A DNA stretch of 64,000 nt, from assembly GCA_021234155.1 (NCBI GenBank), contig JAJEKV010000108.1, positions 1,890,789-1,954,788 of the forward strand. The letters are read 5' to 3'. Source of the stretch: Isoetes taiwanensis (lineage: Eukaryota > Streptophyta > Lycopodiopsida > Isoetales > Isoetaceae). The translations under genes were made by a program, and so were the position numbers. The first letter of the stretch is position 1. Every line of letters starts with the position of its first letter. Below, piece after piece: positions 1 to 11,299 of this stretch. The notes beneath the pieces were generated by a model. It saw only the letters and a list, made by a program, of their open reading frames with translations. It did no database searches and was not told where the DNA came from.

Positions 1-2170
1 ATGCGGCGAAAATGTCATTGGTGATCTGGAGCTGGAAGGTAGAGGGTCTACAGATTCGATGCGCTTATTATGCTTTCGATAAAATCACATGTAAAGAGAT
101 TGTCGTCTGAGATGGCTCAGAACATCAGCCATTAAAAGGCATACGGGATAGGAAGACCTCATCACAAACAAACAAATGATCTAAATTTCAATAGACATAA
201 AAGAACATGAAAAGCAGAACTAATGAGAAATATATGGTACATCACACCAAGCATGTACATTTCATGTATAGAATGTACCAAATGTAAGTAACTACATTTA
301 ACTATAGCCAAATGTACATGTACATGTTCCTCAATGTACATAAAAGGTACATCAATGTACCCGGATGTACCTTGATGTACCCGGATATTACCAGGTATCG
401 ATTAGGGAATGTAGATCTATGCCAAAAAAAAACACATATATGTAAAAATGCACATACTTATGAATCCATCTCTGGATGCACTCTAAAGATAAATGCATGT
501 ACATCTATTTGCAGGATGTAGACTCCATTAGAGACATGTACAAGCGATACAAGCTGAGTCAAGCTCAAAAATAAAAGCATCAATAAACAAGCAAATATAT
601 GCCTATGTACCTCACGCTACGGATGTACACTAAAAAGTTATACATGTACAAGGAATAGCAATGCCTTTGAAAGCCATACATGTAGAACTATGCGGATTAC
701 AATAACAAATATGAATGAAGAAAATATAAGTTTAAATTAGTTGAGAGCAATGCATACCTTTCCTGGCGGGGAAACCAAAGCTGAATTGAATGCCCTCATC
801 GGATGCAACCTTTTATGCAATTACATCTTTCATGGACCCGGATAACACAAGCGGAAGAGGCAATAAGCATCTGCATGGAGCTAACGGCAACAAACCAGTT
901 TGCCAAAGCCTTGGCCTACTTGGTACATGGCCCGAATGTGATGAACTGCTCTATAAAGTAGCTCCCTCTGGGGTAGGGCCTCGGTCTTGAAACAATAGGT
1001 CTGCTCTCCCCATGAAATCAAAATGTATGAATGCCTTTCTGAACCAATTCAATGCAATTAAGTTTTTCCTTTGCTTGTTCAGTTGAGATTTCATGCCTTT
1101 CAATGTCTTTAGTTGCTTCACGCAAACCAATTTCTAGCTTAGAAGAGTGTTGTTCTTTATCATGTCTACTCATAACCAAGTCTTCCAACTTGTACTTCAA
1201 CACTCGAACATAGCGGCATTTCAAGCGAGGATCACGGGACAATTTGTCAAATTCTGTTTTGTCTCATCTATTTTTACAGCGGTCTGCTGCGGATCTTGGA
1301 TAGCATATCCTTTCTACCCTCAATCCGGCTGATGACCTTCAATGCATCCCTCCTTTTTCTTCGGTGCTTCTACTTCATTCAATAGGTTAGTTTTCTCCTC
1401 AACCCATGCTTAAATAAGCGCTTTATTGTGTCAACATCGATCTAGAATAAGCGGGGCTCTAATATTACTGTACAATCTGATGTCTGTTTGATAGTTGAGG
1501 ATTTACATTTGTAGGGTCCTCTGTAACGTCTGGCGAGGGTTTTGGCAAGATCTTTGGCGGTCCTAGCCACGTCCATCAATCAACAAGCCGTCCCTTCAAG
1601 TGAAGAGCAAATGCTTCGGCAAAATAGGTTGAAATATAATGGTTTGTAACTTTGTTTCTTGCCATAAACCAATTCATAATATTTAAAAAATCATCTTTCC
1701 ATGCGTTACGGATTCTCCTTCCTTGAATCCCTGTCACATTTTTTTAAGCTTCACCCCATACCTCGTTCATAACCATCTCTAGGTTGGGTATGTGGGCCTC
1801 TGCATGTTTCTCCACGGAGGTCTTTGGCTTGGATCACCTCGAACCCAAGCGTAAACTCCTTGGAGGTAAAATTCCAACTGCGGAAGCATGGCATCTTGCT
1901 TGGCTGTGGTGATGAGCAAAGCACTCATCAGAGGCGTTTGGGGCCATAGCTAGATGAAGAATTAAGTGATCGAATCCAAAGCGAGAGAAGGCGGGGGATA
2001 GTGAGCGAGGGCAAACCAAAGAAAAAGAATTTGGGAAAAGAATTTCAAAATCCGATAATTAGCGGGTTGAGTAGTGGATAGCCATTAATCATGGCGTTAC
2101 TAGCTGGTCATGATAGCCGATTATTCAAAATGTGCATTGGTACATATGTATATGTACAAAAAGGGCTACA
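1..2170. other. Unclassified repeat-rich region, no recognisable gene
   Basis: No gene can be supported here. The first 700 bases are AT-rich with many TGTACA/TGTACAT motifs, and the same motif returns near 2135-2155, next to the truncated end of the gypsy element. Short open frames occur; one on the minus strand (1018-1242) would encode a charged, coiled-coil-like 74-residue peptide, but nothing identifies it. The recurring motif at both ends suggests that this block is itself a non-autonomous transposon that truncated the retroelement to its right. That is inference. Confidence 0.4.
240..680. repeat. TGTACA-rich degenerate repeat cluster
   Basis: The motif ATGTACA or its near variants (ATGTACC, GTACATC, ATGTAC) recurs more than a dozen times at irregular spacing, including ATGTACATGTACATG near 313. 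TGTACA is palindromic, so the cluster could hold protein-binding sites such as transposase subterminal sites. No fixed period is visible. Confidence 0.5.
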
Positions 2171-2185
2171 TTTATAGACACCCTT

Positions 2186-3234
2186 TCATGCTTTTACCCT
2201 TTCTTTTTTTGAGAACTTCTTTCCTTTGGTCAAGTTTGTAATGGGATGAACTGTGTGAGAGAAATGTGGCACATACATTCTTAAGAAGCTTGTCATGCCT
2301 AGAAAACTCTTAACTTGTTTGATAGTCTTGGATGGTGCTAAGTTCTTAAGAGCTTGGATTTTGCTTTCTGCCACCTGAATTCCTTGATCTGAGACCTCAT
2401 GCCCAAGTAGATCCCCTTTTGAGCAAAAGAAGATGCATTTCCTTGGGTTTAAGCTCACTCCTCCTTTCCTGCACAAAGAACAGAGTTGTGTGAGGTAAGT
2501 CATGTGATCCTCTAGCTTAGTATTGACACAAAGATCATCTAGATAAACTCTGAACAAATTAGGAGCCATATCCTTGAAAATGGTGTCCATTGCTCTTTGA
2601 AATGTGGCAGATGCATTCATAAGCCCAAAAGGCATTCTCTTCATGGCAAAAGTCTCCCAAGGTGTGACAAAAGATGTCTTGGCTTGATCTTCTTCTTTGA
2701 TCTTGACCTGGTTAAAACAGAAGCCATCCAAGAATGAATAAACCTCCTTTCACTGGCCCCGCACGCAACACTTCCTCAAAAAAGGAGAGGATAGCGGTCC
2801 TTTATTGTTGCTTTGTTCAAATCCACACGTAATCAATGCATATCCTAATGGTTTTGTTTTTTTTTTTTTTTCAGGCACAATGCAAGACAACCCGGTCGGG
2901 GTTAATTATTTCCTATGACTCCGGCATCTTTCATTTTGAAGAGTTCTTCCCTAATGAGATCTAACAAAAAATTGTTAATTCTTCTAAGTTTTTTGCACAA
3001 GCCTTTTGATTTTTTTTCTTTTATCTTAATCTCAAACTCACAAACACTCTTATCCACTCCTAACAATTCCTTATAATCCCAAGCAAAAACATCATTCCAA
3101 GTGTTAAAAAAACTTATGAATGCTTCCCTCTCCTCTTCTTTGAACATGTCTCCTACATATAAAACCCTATCGTCATTGTTTTTTTTCACCTTGACTTCCC
3201 TTACCTCTTTTTTCGAGCTTGCATTGATTATCAA
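2186..3234 (-). pseudogene. Ty3/gypsy reverse transcriptase (outer element), truncated
   Basis: The N-terminal linker contains the FAWDYKEL block (near 3080-3060) that precedes gypsy reverse transcriptases. Frame-shifted pieces between 2900 and 2740 read like CIDYVDLNKATIKDRYPL and then EVYSFLDGF. The palm follows at 2731-2186 with MPFGLMNASATFQR and the catalytic YLDD motif, then the thumb LGHEVSDQGIQV and FLGMTSFLRMY. A run of 15 or more T on the plus strand near 2860 marks one damaged place. The protein stops after a KGKKF block where RNase H should begin. Function in a live element would be reverse transcription of its genomic RNA. Confidence 0.85.
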
Positions 3235-3299
3235 GATTGGATAGAGTTCTTGAAGCTCCTCATCCTCGGATCTTCCTCCTTGATGGCTCCCTCAGCTAG

Positions 3300-3689
3300 A
3301 TGCTCCAAGAGCACATCTCTGCATAGGGAGTCTGCCTCAGAATTAAGCTCTCTAGGTATGTGCTGCAATTTCTAGGTTGTGAACTTTGCTAGTGCCTCCA
3401 ATGCTTGATCCTTGAGTTTTACCATTTCTTCATGTTTTGCCTGATATTGTCCCTCAATCTGCCTGCATATGAGTTGTGAGTCTCCAAAGATAACAAGGTT
3501 AGTGACGCCCAAATGGTTAGCTTCTTGAAGACTTGCAATTAGTACCTTATATTCTGCCATATTTGAAGTTAGATTCTGATAGATTCTCCCTACCTTGGCT
3601 AGCAACCTGTTGTCTTTGTCTTTTATGATTGCAGCAGATGAAGCTATGCTTAACCTTTTTGACACACCCCCATCAAACCACATGTAAGC
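3300..3689 (-). pseudogene. RNase H domain placed between protease and reverse transcriptase
   Basis: The reading frame contains YMWFDGG (first catalytic Asp), then NMAEYKVL (Glu), then VIFGDSQL (second Asp). After one in-frame TAG at about 3372 it continues as IPRELNSEADSLCR, which carries the last Asp. This D-E-D-D set with the NMAEY and FGDSQL blocks is typical of the archaeal-type RNase H (aRNH) that plant Tat elements acquired. In Tat elements as I know them, aRNH follows the reverse transcriptase; here it precedes it and directly follows the protease. Apart from the stop codon the domain looks complete. It would remove RNA from RNA/DNA hybrids during reverse transcription. Confidence 0.8.
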
Positions 3690-3950
3690 ACTCACTTCCT
3701 TTTGCATACCTTTGTGCACCTCCAAGGGCAGATTTTCTTTTACAAGATTTCCTTGTGAGTTACAAGGTGCATTCCCTCCTCTAGTCTCGATAAAGTATTC
3801 TCCAATTTGCCTGGGAATCAACATCTCCTCTTGAATAAAGTGGTAAGACTCATACTCACCTAGTTTGTTGAAAAGTGTAACAGTTCTTCTCCCATCCGAG
3901 ATGGTACATTCTCCTTTTGACCAAACTGGCCTTGCATCCACAGTTGATAG

Positions 3951-4201
3951 CCATCTTCTTCCTAATAATAAGTCATAAATTTCTGACTTTTCATTGGCTC
4001 CCTCAAATGCCACCACAACAAAATTAGCAGCTACCTTGATTCCTTCAATATCAATTGCTACATCACTCATCATGCCTACATGGTTGATTCTTGAATTGGA
4101 GAAGGATTTTAGGATCATAGGGGCCTTTTGTCCACTTCCAACCCACTTAATTTCATAATATGATGTGGCATGACATTTAAAGGTGATCCCCCATCTAATA
4201 A
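3951..4201 (-). pseudogene. Retropepsin-type aspartic protease of the outer element
   Basis: The active-site block is LLDGGSPLNVMP near 4201-4166, with DGG in place of the commoner DTG/DSG. This variant is frequent in plant Ty3/gypsy elements of the Tat/Athila branch. The second half, after a frame change at 4115-4118, has IDIEGIKVAANFVV and ends with LLLGRRWL near 3974-3951, matching the usual LGR.WL end of the fold. The stop of the upstream frame and the ATG of the downstream frame overlap as ATGA. This could be a single-base error next to a run of four C, or a real break. The role would be cleavage of the Gag-Pol polyprotein. Confidence 0.75.
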
Positions 4202-5643
4202 TACCTTGTTTAGGATCTGATTACCAACTCTTGTTGTGCAGGTGAAAGCACCAGGGTCATGCTCTTCTTGTCTTAGCATTTGCTCAGCTATATGATTGGT
4301 AAAAACAACTTGTTCTTCTCTGGTGAGGTTTACCTGCTCTTCTTTAGACATGTCCACAACTTTTTCTCTATAAGAAGGAGCAATTTTTAGCAAGGTCAAC
4401 AGATCTACACTAATTTTGGCATTCTTGAACAGATATTCAAATTCATCACTATCCTTTTTTAGAAAATTTTGGTGAGGAGGGGGAGGTACAACCTGATTAT
4501 CGACTTGCTTTTGTTTTTGTATTTCTGGTCCACGAGACTCAAACTCTGCTTCTTTGCCTTTGGCATTGAGGGCTCCTCTTGTGTGCACAGCCATGATTTC
4601 TTCTTCTCTTTGAAAGCTTTCAACTTCATGGTGTAGTGAATTGCTTTCTTCCTGCAAGTATCTGATGGAGGCACTAGGCTCAGGTCTTGGAAAATGCCTT
4701 TCATCCTGCGAAAACTTAACAGATGCACTTGGCTCACTGGCCTTAGCCTTTTCTTGCCTAGCAAAATATTCCTTGACACTACATTTATCTTCATAGTGTT
4801 CTATAGCTTTGCGGGAAGTACAAAGAGGGCATTCCTTACCATAGTGCCCTTTCTTACCACATTTTAGGCATGTCCTATACCAGCAATAATCTGAAGAATG
4901 GGTATTTCTGGTGTAGTGAGCACAGACTGGGTAAACTCTCCTTTCTGGTTGGCTGGCCTTCATTTCCATGAGTTGTTTGGTGACCTCAGCCAAGGCCTCA
5001 GTGACTTTGTTGAGATCTTCTCTCATGTCTGACTCGGAACAGTTTGTATCATCAGTCTTAGGTTTCTTCTTCTCCTTTTGAATGGCATAGACAGGTACAG
5101 GGACAGATCCTATGTACTCTTGATCATAATCAGGAAAGAAAGGGTCATTTGAAGCTTGTAAGTCATCAGGGAGGTAGGCTAACATTTCAGAGGCTTCAAT
5201 GGATCTTGTAAAAGCTTTGTGTATGATGTCAAAACCTTCTTGTCTCTGCTGACTTGACATTTTTCACAGAGACTTCGAGGGTTCTGGCTTAATCCACGAT
5301 AAAAGGCAACCAAATGCAAAGTGTGGTTAGGTACCTTGTGCACTTGGCACTTGGTAAGATAGCAATTAAACCTCTCAACATATTGGTGAATTGTTTCACC
5401 ATTTTTGATATGAAAGTTACGCAGCTCAAAGACCAAATCTTGTGGTTCAAAGAAGTTTACCAAATCGCTAAGAATTTCTTGACAATTTCCTCCCAAGTGT
5501 TAGCACCATCACTAATCACATACTCTAACCAAGCTCTAACTTCCTCATTCTTAAAGCATTTCTTAAATTCAGCAAACTTACTCCCTTTCTTGTAGCCACA
5601 TTCTTGATAATATTCTTCAAAGGTCTTGAAAAGTATTGGCATT
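4202..5643 (-). pseudogene. Gag (capsid and CCHC nucleocapsid) of the outer Ty3/gypsy element
   Basis: The capsid part (5643-5180, in two frames) contains FKTFEEYYQECGYKKGSKF, then EVRAWLEYV and DLVNFFEPQDLVFELRNF, followed by GETIHQYVERFNCY. This is the retrotransposon gag pattern of a WL block followed by a YV.RF block. The nucleocapsid has one CX2CX4HX4C zinc knuckle, CLKCGKKGHYGKEC, at about 4870-4829. A long charged linker leads into the protease. The first codons are cut off at 5643 by the nested LTR and lie beyond 19685. Frame changes near 5460-5496 and 5180-5260 break the gene. Confidence 0.8.
5639..5643. repeat. Target-site duplication GCATT, left copy
   Basis: GCATT lies immediately before the left LTR (one extra T at 5644) and again at 19685-19689 immediately after the right LTR. 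A five-base duplication is standard for LTR retrotransposon insertion. Removing the nested element and one copy joins the outer gag in the IQASMPILFKT frame. Confidence 0.8.
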
Positions 5644-5644
5644 T

Positions 5645-7219
5645 TGTGGCGCTCCCGAGGAATATATAATGACCCTGGGGCGTATACATGCGGGACTTTC
5701 CCTCCCATGGCGATCATCTCACCATGGCGGGGGCCCTCCCGTCGATTCAGGCCATCGATGAAATGAGGCCCGAAGGACACCTGAAAAGGTCATTCGCCCA
5801 CGCCTTCAATGGGACTCCCTCGTCGGCGGAAGCATGAATACAAGGGTTAGCACCACGACACGAATATACATAAATAACCACCACGAAGGGTGGCACATCC
5901 ATCAAAATACCAGCGGCATAGAATATGCATCTAATCCCACGAAACACCCAAACCCCGGTTCTACCGGCTCGGACTCATTGAGGGGATCGACCGGCAATTT
6001 GGGCCTCAAGAGATCGGCGGGCCAGTCTTGGCATGGCGTTGGGGCGTGGAACATTGGCTAGGGTTGTCCCTCCATCAGCCCCTCTCATTGCACACTGCGG
6101 ATGGGTCAATTCATGCTATGGCCGCTATAGCCTTAGAACCAGACCCGGGGCATCACCCTCTCAGCCTACTCGGGTTCATGGCGCTGTCCGATGAGGCCCA
6201 GTGGGGGGCGTCCCCTTCGAGAATCCACAGTGGTTCCATGGGTGAGCTAGAGAATCGTGCGCATCAGCATTCCCCGCATCCGTGCAGACTTACTCACCTA
6301 AATCTACTCAAAGTGCAAGGTGCTCCATACGGATCACACCTTCCCACCCGGGGGTATGTCAGGACCCATACCGGCCCTCGTGGCCAAATTATCAGGCCTA
6401 GCCCTTGTAGGAGTCTCGGGAGCCTTGTATGCTCATGCAAGACCCCACCCCTCATGTCACCTTGTGTTCCTTATGCGGTGCTAAGCGGACCATAGCATCT
6501 AGGACCCGGTGGGTTCTTGTGCCTGAGCATCTAATGGGACTTCTGAGGCCTATCTAGGAGCATACTACCATACACGGTTGAGGCCTCTACCCCGTAATCC
6601 CCCGTTTGAGTCGGATGAACAAAGAACTAACAATCCATCCTTTTGAGTAAGAACGAGAATTGAATATAAAGAGAACTTGTTTGCACAAACAAAGGTTAGT
6701 TTCTATATGGTGGATTACAAAAACAATGAGAAAAAAGCCGGACACAACCAAGTGTTATCTAGAATTCACATAGCCACCTACCCATTACAGGTTGGACTCA
6801 TTCCCATGGGAAGCCTCCATCTCCTGGCGAAGATTTGAAGATTGGCTTCCTTCGAGGGGCGGCGGTATGGCGGTTCTCTGCGGTGGTTGATGGCTCGGCT
6901 CCCGGCCTTCCTTGAGTGATCTTCAGAGTCAATCCCGGGGATAGGGGTCAAGTTGGCATCCAAATTTGGCAATCCCCATGCTGCCCAATTGATTGGGGCG
7001 GGTGGCGCCTTCCCAATTGGTAATTATCCTAATTTCCTAGGTTATAGGTTATTATTAATAATGTGTTAAATTAGCATAGCTAATTTAATCCTTTGTAAGG
7101 TAACCCCTAGGTTGCAATTAAGTTCCCATACCCCCATGGTAGCGTACCTTTAGGGGAGTGGCGTGCTTGTATTTGTCGTGTCCCTTATAGTAGACCGTAT
7201 AAATATGTGGAACGTCACA
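5645..7219 (-). repeat. 3' LTR of the nested chromovirus
   Basis: This copy aligns along its whole length with 18090-19684 and has matching ends. The two LTRs differ by many one- to three-base changes, concentrated at C-A/T-G and CG-rich sites. Both copies have a TATAAATA-like stretch close to the GTCACA end (near 7200 and 19667), but it faces the plus strand. Confidence 0.93.
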
Positions 7220-7233
7220 TTCTCCCCCTCCTT
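7220..7233 (-). other. Polypurine tract
   Basis: Read on the minus strand, AAGGAGGGGGAGAA lies directly against the start of the 3' LTR (TGTGACG). This is the expected place and composition for the primer of plus-strand DNA synthesis. Confidence 0.85.
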
Positions 7234-7914
7234 AAAATAATCTTTGTCCTCGGCATTAGGGTTAACTAATTGAATACATATCGTAAAAACCAGCATTAGA
7301 GAATGAAGTTAAAGAATATAACATTAATACGTTGAGATTATAGTAATTTGGATAGTAATACATTGAAGTTAAAATATCAATGTACAAGCAACAGGGTGCT
7401 CGATACAATCTTATGAGCAAAGGAGTTTAGGACCGGAGTCCGATTTAAAACATTCTGACAACAAAATTCATACATGTAGACAAAAGCAATACGGGACAAG
7501 TTGGGTCATCAAAGAACCCTCTATACAATGCGGTGACGACTTGTTCATTGGCTTTTACACACAACCATATACCCGTAGGTTAATAGTATGATTAAGTTGT
7601 GGTTGCGGGGACCACCCCTAGAAATAAAAAGAAAAATATATCTAGAAGGAATCTATCATGTGTACGGCTTGCAATTCCTCTTATAGCCAGAACGAACGCA
7701 GTCCATTTACTAGATGCCTTCCTAACAATTCGCGGCCATGTCAACATCAACAATACACTACATGCTAGAGAACACGAAGGTGATCACATCATCGGTTATT
7801 ACTAGCATATACGATGCGTCTACCCCTCTAAAACATGATTCTCGGTCAATCAAGCCTTCAAGCTTACGCAGGAGCGGGAGTTGATAGCATCGTTGATGGT
7901 GCGGCCTTGAGATT

Positions 7915-8080
7915 CCCGCATGAAGTCCGGATAGTGCTTCTCAAGGTCTATCTTCATCACCCGGTAGCATCTTCAACCGGTAAGTGCTTCCACTTGACCA
8001 AGTATTGCAACATTTGAGTCCTTCGTGTCGTTTGTAAGCTTTCGATCAAGAAGAGCTTGGGGCACTATTTCCAGCTAAGG
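7915..8080 (-). pseudogene. Chromodomain at the integrase C-terminus
   Basis: On the minus strand, frames near 8075-7925 read ILDRKL-like residues, then YLVKWKHLPVEDAT (8007-7961) and DLEKHYPDF (in a shifted frame). LVKWK.LP.E.ATWE followed by a DL...FP.F block is the hallmark of chromodomains in plant chromovirus integrases. In the family this module directs insertion to marked chromatin. Here it is frame-shifted; the tryptophan after ATG is lost in a damaged stretch. Confidence 0.75.
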
Positions 8081-8099
8081 CCCCGGTCATTTCTAGGGA

Positions 8100-9135
8100 G
8101 GGTAGGGGTATCCAAAACCTCCTCTCGATCGGGGGTGTGTTGCTTGAAGACTCCGTGAAAGACCTTGTGGATCTTCAAGCGGGTGGCAAGTCCAAGCGAT
8201 ATGCTTGTTCTCCCACACGTTCATAATCTGAATGGCCCAGCCCATCGGGTGCCGGCTTCTTCTGATTACCAATTTTAAGCTTGGCTTGTTTTACTTTGAT
8301 TTTAAGCCAAACCGATTCGCCCACGGAAGATTAAGTGGGGTTCGTGCTTATCCGCTTAGACTCTTACGGCGACTAATTCGCGGCCAATAAGTAACCCCAA
8401 CTTCTTCCACTAAGGCTGCATTTCTAGAAGGAGTTGTTGAGAGACCTCCACTTTAGAAACAAAGGATTATGCCATGTATCCGAGTAAGACATTGATAGCC
8501 ATAATTTATCATGAAAGGAGACATTCTAGAAGACTCTGCCTTGTCTTTGTTGTAGGCAAATTCCACCAAGTAAATATAATCCGCCCATTGTATTTGTTTA
8601 CTCCATACATAGCTTCTTAGCATATCTTCGATATCACGATTGACCGCTACGTTTGACCATCCGTACGAGGATGGTAGCTGTACTCATGGCAAGCTTGGTC
8701 GGATGGTGGCGAAGAAATCCTTCGAGCATGCAATCGACAAACTTAGGATCCCTATCCGATACAATTATTCTTGGCATCCCGCAACCTGAAAATTTCCTTT
8801 GCAAAGAGCAAGGCGGTGTCGGCGAAAGCGGTGTGATTAGAAAGCGACATGGCGGGAAGTGAGCCATCTTTGATAATTTGTCGATACCCGCGACCATCAA
8901 GGCATCATACCCACGCGAGATGCGTGGAAGCCCCACAATGAAATCCATGGTTATGACTTCCCACTTGGCGTTGGGCACATCCAAAGGTTGCAACTCCCGG
9001 AACTCTTAATTGCTCCGCCTTGGTTTGTTGACAAACCCGACAATCGCTTTTGATGTACTTAGCAATATCCTTCTTCATGGAAGGCCAAAATAGGCTGAAG
9101 CGGATCTTAAAGTAAGTTTTCATAAAACCCAGCAT
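8100..9135 (-). pseudogene. Integrase of the nested chromovirus
   Basis: The zinc-binding region ends with YIKSDCRVCQQTKAEQ (near 9050-9000). The core follows with PNAKWEVITMDFIVGLPR (first catalytic Asp in MDF), then DKLSKMAHF and IIVSDRDPKF (second Asp). Frame-shifted pieces continue to SYVWSKQIQWADYIYLVEFAYN near 8610-8540. A GPY/F-like module, YRLDLPP..LKIHKVFHGVF, lies near 8210-8130 and leads into the chromodomain. The catalytic Glu is not readable in a clean frame. Several indels interrupt the gene. Confidence 0.85.
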
Positions 9136-9339
9136 GTCACCGCTATAGGGCTGTTGTGTGTGTCATGGAGAATCAACTTTAGCACCCCAAGTCGCTTGGA
9201 ACACACAACTTATCTTTGTAATATAATAAATTGCCCTCCTTCTTATATGAGCGGAATGCTTCCGCGTTCTCTATCGTCGAGGGCTTCCTTACCCAAACTT
9301 TCCCAAATATTACGGTAGGGATGCTGTGGCCAAGGTCTG

Positions 9340-9700
9340 TCTATCGCTTCCCAAACTTCATTTGGTGAGTGTGGAAATGGCATTACAATGGGTGCGGGTT
9401 ATAAAGGGATGGCGTGACAAAGCATCCGCAAACCACATTGTGCTTTCTCGGCTTGTATACAATCTGAAGTCATATTCCTCGAGAATTCCATCCATCTTGG
9501 CCGAGAGATTTAGATTTGGTTTGGGTGGATAGATAGCGAGACTCGATGATCCAACATCCAAGTGAAATCTTCTACCAAGAAGGTAGTGTCTCCAAATACT
9601 GAGAGCACGCATAACCGCTAGCAACTCCCGATCATGGGTAGGATATCGCTGCTCTGCATCGCTTCATCTTCTTTGAATCGTAAGCAACAACTCTCCCCCC
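9340..9700 (-). pseudogene. RNase H region of the nested chromovirus, partial
   Basis: The readable part has LLGRRFHLDVGSSSL, matching the LLGRKF...TDH region, and then MDGILEEYDFRL and STMWFADALSRHP. The last carries the final RNase H Asp in the family's N.VADALSR block. The upstream part toward the reverse transcriptase is too broken to read. The domain degrades the RNA strand of the hybrid during reverse transcription. Confidence 0.75.
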
Positions 9701-9999
9701 GCATCAAGACACCACCGTAGCTATCTTATTTTCGCATCGGTGGCTACCGATTTATCCTTTTCTGATCAGGCAAGGTAAGGACTGTGCGTATGTTAAAGCA
9801 TCCTTGAGTTTCTCGAAAGCCGACTTGGACTTTTGTTTTTCAATGTTCCATCCAATCCTTTACTTTCTCATGTCTTGTGAGATTAGTAAGAGGTGCGGCA
9901 ATTGTTGCAAAATCCTTAACAAATTTCCGATAATATCCATGAGTCCCAAGAAACTCCGGACCTCAAAACATTGGCCGGAATGGGCCAATCCTTTCTTTC

Positions 10000-10700
10000 T
10001 TCTATCTTATTTGGATCTGTAGCAATTCCTTCTCTTTGAGATAATATGCCCCAAATAGTCTACCCTCGAGTGGCGAACTTGCATTTAGAGAACTTGGCAA
10101 AGAGGCGATGGCCTTTAGCTTTTGCAAAGCTAATCGAAGATGTTGTTCATGTTGCTTGCAAGGTTTTACTATAGATGAGAATGTCATCAAAGAAAATGAC
10201 AACAAAGTCATCCAAGTATTGGCGGAAGATGTCATTCATCGTTGCTTGCAACGCGTTCGAGGCGTTGGTCAATCCAAAAGGCATGACAGTGAATTCATAA
10301 TGCCCATATCGGGTACCTAAAAAAGCGGACTTATGGATGTCCTCTTCCTTAATCCTTATCTGATGGTACCCCCGAGCGCAAATCAATCTTTGAAAATATT
10401 TTGCTCCTTGTAACCGGGTCCATAAGATCATCACCGCCTGGGCAAAGCATAGCGATTTTTGATGGTATGCTTATTGAGTTACCTATAATCAATACACATC
10501 CTTAAGGAGCCATCTTTCTTCTTGACAAAAAGAATAGGGCGTAAAATGGTGAAACACTAGGCGAATAAACCCCAATTCAGTAACTCTTGTAAATTTTTTT
10601 AAGCTCTGCTAACTCCTGAGGACTCATTGATCGCAGGGGCTTTCTTTGGTAGGCTTAGTACCCGGTTCAAGAGTTATCTCACATTCCACCCTCTAAAAGG
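10000..10700 (-). pseudogene. Reverse transcriptase of the nested chromovirus
   Basis: The best frame (10434-10147) reads [19 protein letters not shown], then [17 protein letters not shown] and the catalytic [10 protein letters not shown] (family consensus VFIDDILIYS). Downstream frames contain LFGAYYLKEKEL, from the LGH/GHVVS thumb region. Upstream fragments before 10434 are frame-shifted. Position between protease and RNase H fits the chromovirus order. Confidence 0.85.
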
Positions 10701-10989
10701 AGGAAGCTTGTGGATCTCATCCGGAAAAAATCGCTAAATTCTCGAAGAAGGGTAGCAATGTCCGATGGTAAAGCGTCGATTACTAACTGCTTATTTGGAG
10801 TCCCAACTCAATGGAAGCAAGTCTAATGAGGCAAAAAAGTTCATTCTGGCAGATAGCTTTTCCTAGCTTGCTTTAGTGACATTGATCGCATGGCGGTGTA
10901 ATGAATCACCTTTTATTGTCACCGCGTGCTCCGTTAAGCGGCGTTGAAGGTGACCTCCGTTTCTCACGCGATCTATGTGGGCCCTAGCA

Positions 10990-11250
10990 GAGGCTAAAAC
11001 TCCATTCCCACAATAAGATCATATTTGCCAATGTCCATTAACTTTCGGCACCCAAGGCAGAATTCTGCACCGGCACCGGCGTGATTTTAAGGTTAATCAC
11101 GGTGGCCATGGTATGTCGATCTTCCCCAGCTAGCTAATGTGGTGGCTTAGGTCGGGATCTCAATGTTTCCATAGCGATGCACGCCATTCTAGGAGAAGCA
11201 AAATTATGCATTACTACCCGTGTCCATCAAAATTATGAAGGGCTTATCGT
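10990..11250 (-). pseudogene. Aspartic protease of the nested chromovirus
   Basis: On the minus strand the stretch near 11240-11210 reads KPFIILMDTGSNA. This matches the LVDTGSTHNFI active-site block of gypsy proteases, with the catalytic Asp in DTG. It lies between the gag knuckle remnant and the reverse transcriptase, as expected. The rest of the domain is frame-shifted. Confidence 0.65.
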
Positions 11251-11299
11251 CTACTTGGCCTATTGTAGAAATAAATAAAGCCGACTTTCAGCGTTACTT

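Larger units (their letters stand above)
2186..5643 (-). mobile_element. Outer Ty3/gypsy retrotransposon, 3' part, truncated and split by a nested element
   Basis: Read on the minus strand, this block encodes gag with a CCHC knuckle, an aspartic protease, an RNase H domain and then reverse transcriptase, in that order. It breaks off inside the reverse transcriptase connection region near 2186, so the regular RNase H, the integrase and the 3' LTR are missing. Its 5' side is interrupted at 5643 by the LTR of the nested chromovirus and resumes at 19685. The LLDGGS protease motif and the extra RNase H resemble the Tat/Athila side of plant Ty3/gypsy elements. The position of the RNase H before the reverse transcriptase is unusual. 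Several frame breaks make it inactive as written. Confidence 0.85.

Noticed and set aside
4115-4118. Programmed frameshift or ATGA translational coupling between protease halves in the outer element
   Set aside because: The two frames meet inside one protein domain, and the region has many other breaks and possible base errors. A simple indel beside the C-run explains it.
7599-8017. Plus-strand open frames in the 3' untranslated part of the chromovirus
   Set aside because: They are antisense to readable chromodomain sequence or lie in non-coding sequence, and have no motif.
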